A stretch of 5,150 nt of DNA from Burkholderiaceae bacterium (GTDB lineage Bacteria; Pseudomonadota; Gammaproteobacteria; Burkholderiales; Burkholderiaceae_C): contig JAGOBT010000020.1 in NCBI GenBank assembly GCA_017999135.1, positions 1 through 5,150 on the forward strand, written 5' to 3'. Below are positions 4,654 to 5,150 of the stretch, one piece after another; position 1 is the stretch's first letter, and every line of letters starts with the position of its first letter. The translations under genes and the position numbers were made by a program. Below the pieces are notes generated by a model. The model saw only the letters and a program-made list of their open reading frames with translations, was not told the DNA's origin and did no database searches.

Positions 4654-5150
4654 ATGAACAAGACCATTGCGCTGCGCCCGATCACCGTGGCCGTGCTGGC
4701 GCTGATGCTGGCCGCCTGCGGCGGCGGCGGCATCGACGGCGACGAAGCCGGCACCGCGCCGGCCCCCGTGCCCGAGCCCGCACGCCCGCAAGACAGCCGC
4801 ACCTTCACCGCTGGCGCTGCTGCCATGGCCACCACCTTCGCCGCCATGACGGCAGCCCCTGGCGACACCGTCGACATGGCCACCACCAGCCGCTATGCCG
4901 GCACGCTGGATGGCGCGGTCTACCAGATCGAGGTGCCGGCCAACTGGAACGGCAAGCTGGTGATGTACGCCCACGGCTTCCGCGGCAACGACGTGCCCCT
5001 CACCGTCAACGGCCCATCGATCCGCCGCCACCTGATCCAGCAAGGCTATGCCTGGGCCGCGTCCAGCTACAGCCGCAACTACTACGACGTGCGCGCCGGC
5101 GTCGAAGACACCAACAAGCTGGCGAACAACTTCAACGCCATCACCACCGC
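4654..5150 (+). CDS. Exported lipoprotein, probable alpha/beta hydrolase, N-terminal part (cut by window edge)
   Basis: 165 codons are visible with no stop before the edge. Residues 1-22 are a type II signal peptide: Lys3 and Arg8, a hydrophobic core (10-20) and the lipobox LAAC with Cys22 as the lipidated residue. Gly follows Cys rather than Asp, so by the Lol sorting rule an outer-membrane location is expected. GGGG and an Ala/Pro/Glu linker (about 23-48) tether the mature domain. From residue 81 the sequence becomes domain-like: YAGTLDGAVYQIEVPANWNGKLVMYAHGFRGN (81-112) has a beta-strand followed by an HGF motif at 107-109, which resembles the oxyanion strand of alpha/beta hydrolases, and QGYAWAASSYSRN (130-142) fits the next strand and turn of that fold. 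The nucleophile, acid and histidine would lie beyond the window. It may be an extracellular or periplasmic esterase, lipase or peptidase; these cannot be told apart here. It has its own strong ribosome binding site and a 119-base leader gap. Confidence 0.85.
   Translation, partial: MNKTIALRPITVAVLALMLAACGGGGIDGDEAGTAPAPVPEPARPQDSRTFTAGAAAMATTFAAMTAAPGDTVDMATTSRYAGTLDGAVYQIEVPANWNGKLVMYAHGFRGNDVPLTVNGPSIRRHLIQQGYAWAASSYSRNYYDVRAGVEDTNKLANNFNAITT

Noticed and set aside
4823..4888. Direct repeat CATGGCCACCACC in the lipoprotein gene
   Set aside because: Two copies encode similar MATT segments in the low-complexity front part. This looks like codon bias plus Ala/Thr richness rather than a mobile or recombination site.

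Overview
The window comes from a very GC-rich bacterial chromosome. Third codon positions are almost always G or C, intergenic gaps are short, and the gene families fit Betaproteobacteria, most likely a Burkholderiales lineage of the Sphaerotilaceae/Comamonadaceae kind. The taxonomic guess is inference from composition and protein style; no rRNA or marker gene is present.

Layout: (1) 1-285, minus strand: the first 95 codons of a membrane-anchored protein of unknown function, cut by the left edge. (2) 286-497: a divergent intergenic region. It holds a good match to a LacI-family operator (449-462), a nearly perfect CRP-type site (417-432) and an offset inverted repeat (447-470). (3) 498-1571, plus: a LacI/GalR-family repressor. 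(4) 1571-2503, plus: a membrane-anchored alpha/beta hydrolase with a complete Ser-Asp-His triad, whose first possible ATG overlaps the repressor stop by one base. (5) 2504-2623: a short gap with two perfect hairpins. (6) 2624-4534, plus: a large patatin-like phospholipase with Ser54/Asp388 and a predicted two-helix membrane hairpin inside the catalytic region. (7) 4535-4653: a gap with a 14-bp perfect palindrome and a strong ribosome binding site. (8) 4654-5150 and beyond, plus: the N-terminal part of an exported lipoprotein that looks like an alpha/beta hydrolase.

Interpretation: the regulator and the first hydrolase are almost certainly one transcription unit, probably autoregulated through the operator upstream of the regulator. 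The patatin may be read from the same message or from its own promoter. Three successive serine-hydrolase-like proteins, apparently placed at the inner membrane (hydrolase, patatin) and the outer membrane (lipoprotein), suggest ester or lipid turnover in the envelope. That a sugar-type LacI repressor heads this group, with no transporter or sugar enzyme in view, is the most unusual contextual point. No CRISPR array, insertion sequence, tRNA, rRNA or clear mobile-element signature was seen. The window looks like ordinary chromosome, and I found no firm evidence of a wholly new system. The very long minus-strand open frame opposite the hydrolase and patatin genes is judged to be a GC-driven shadow.
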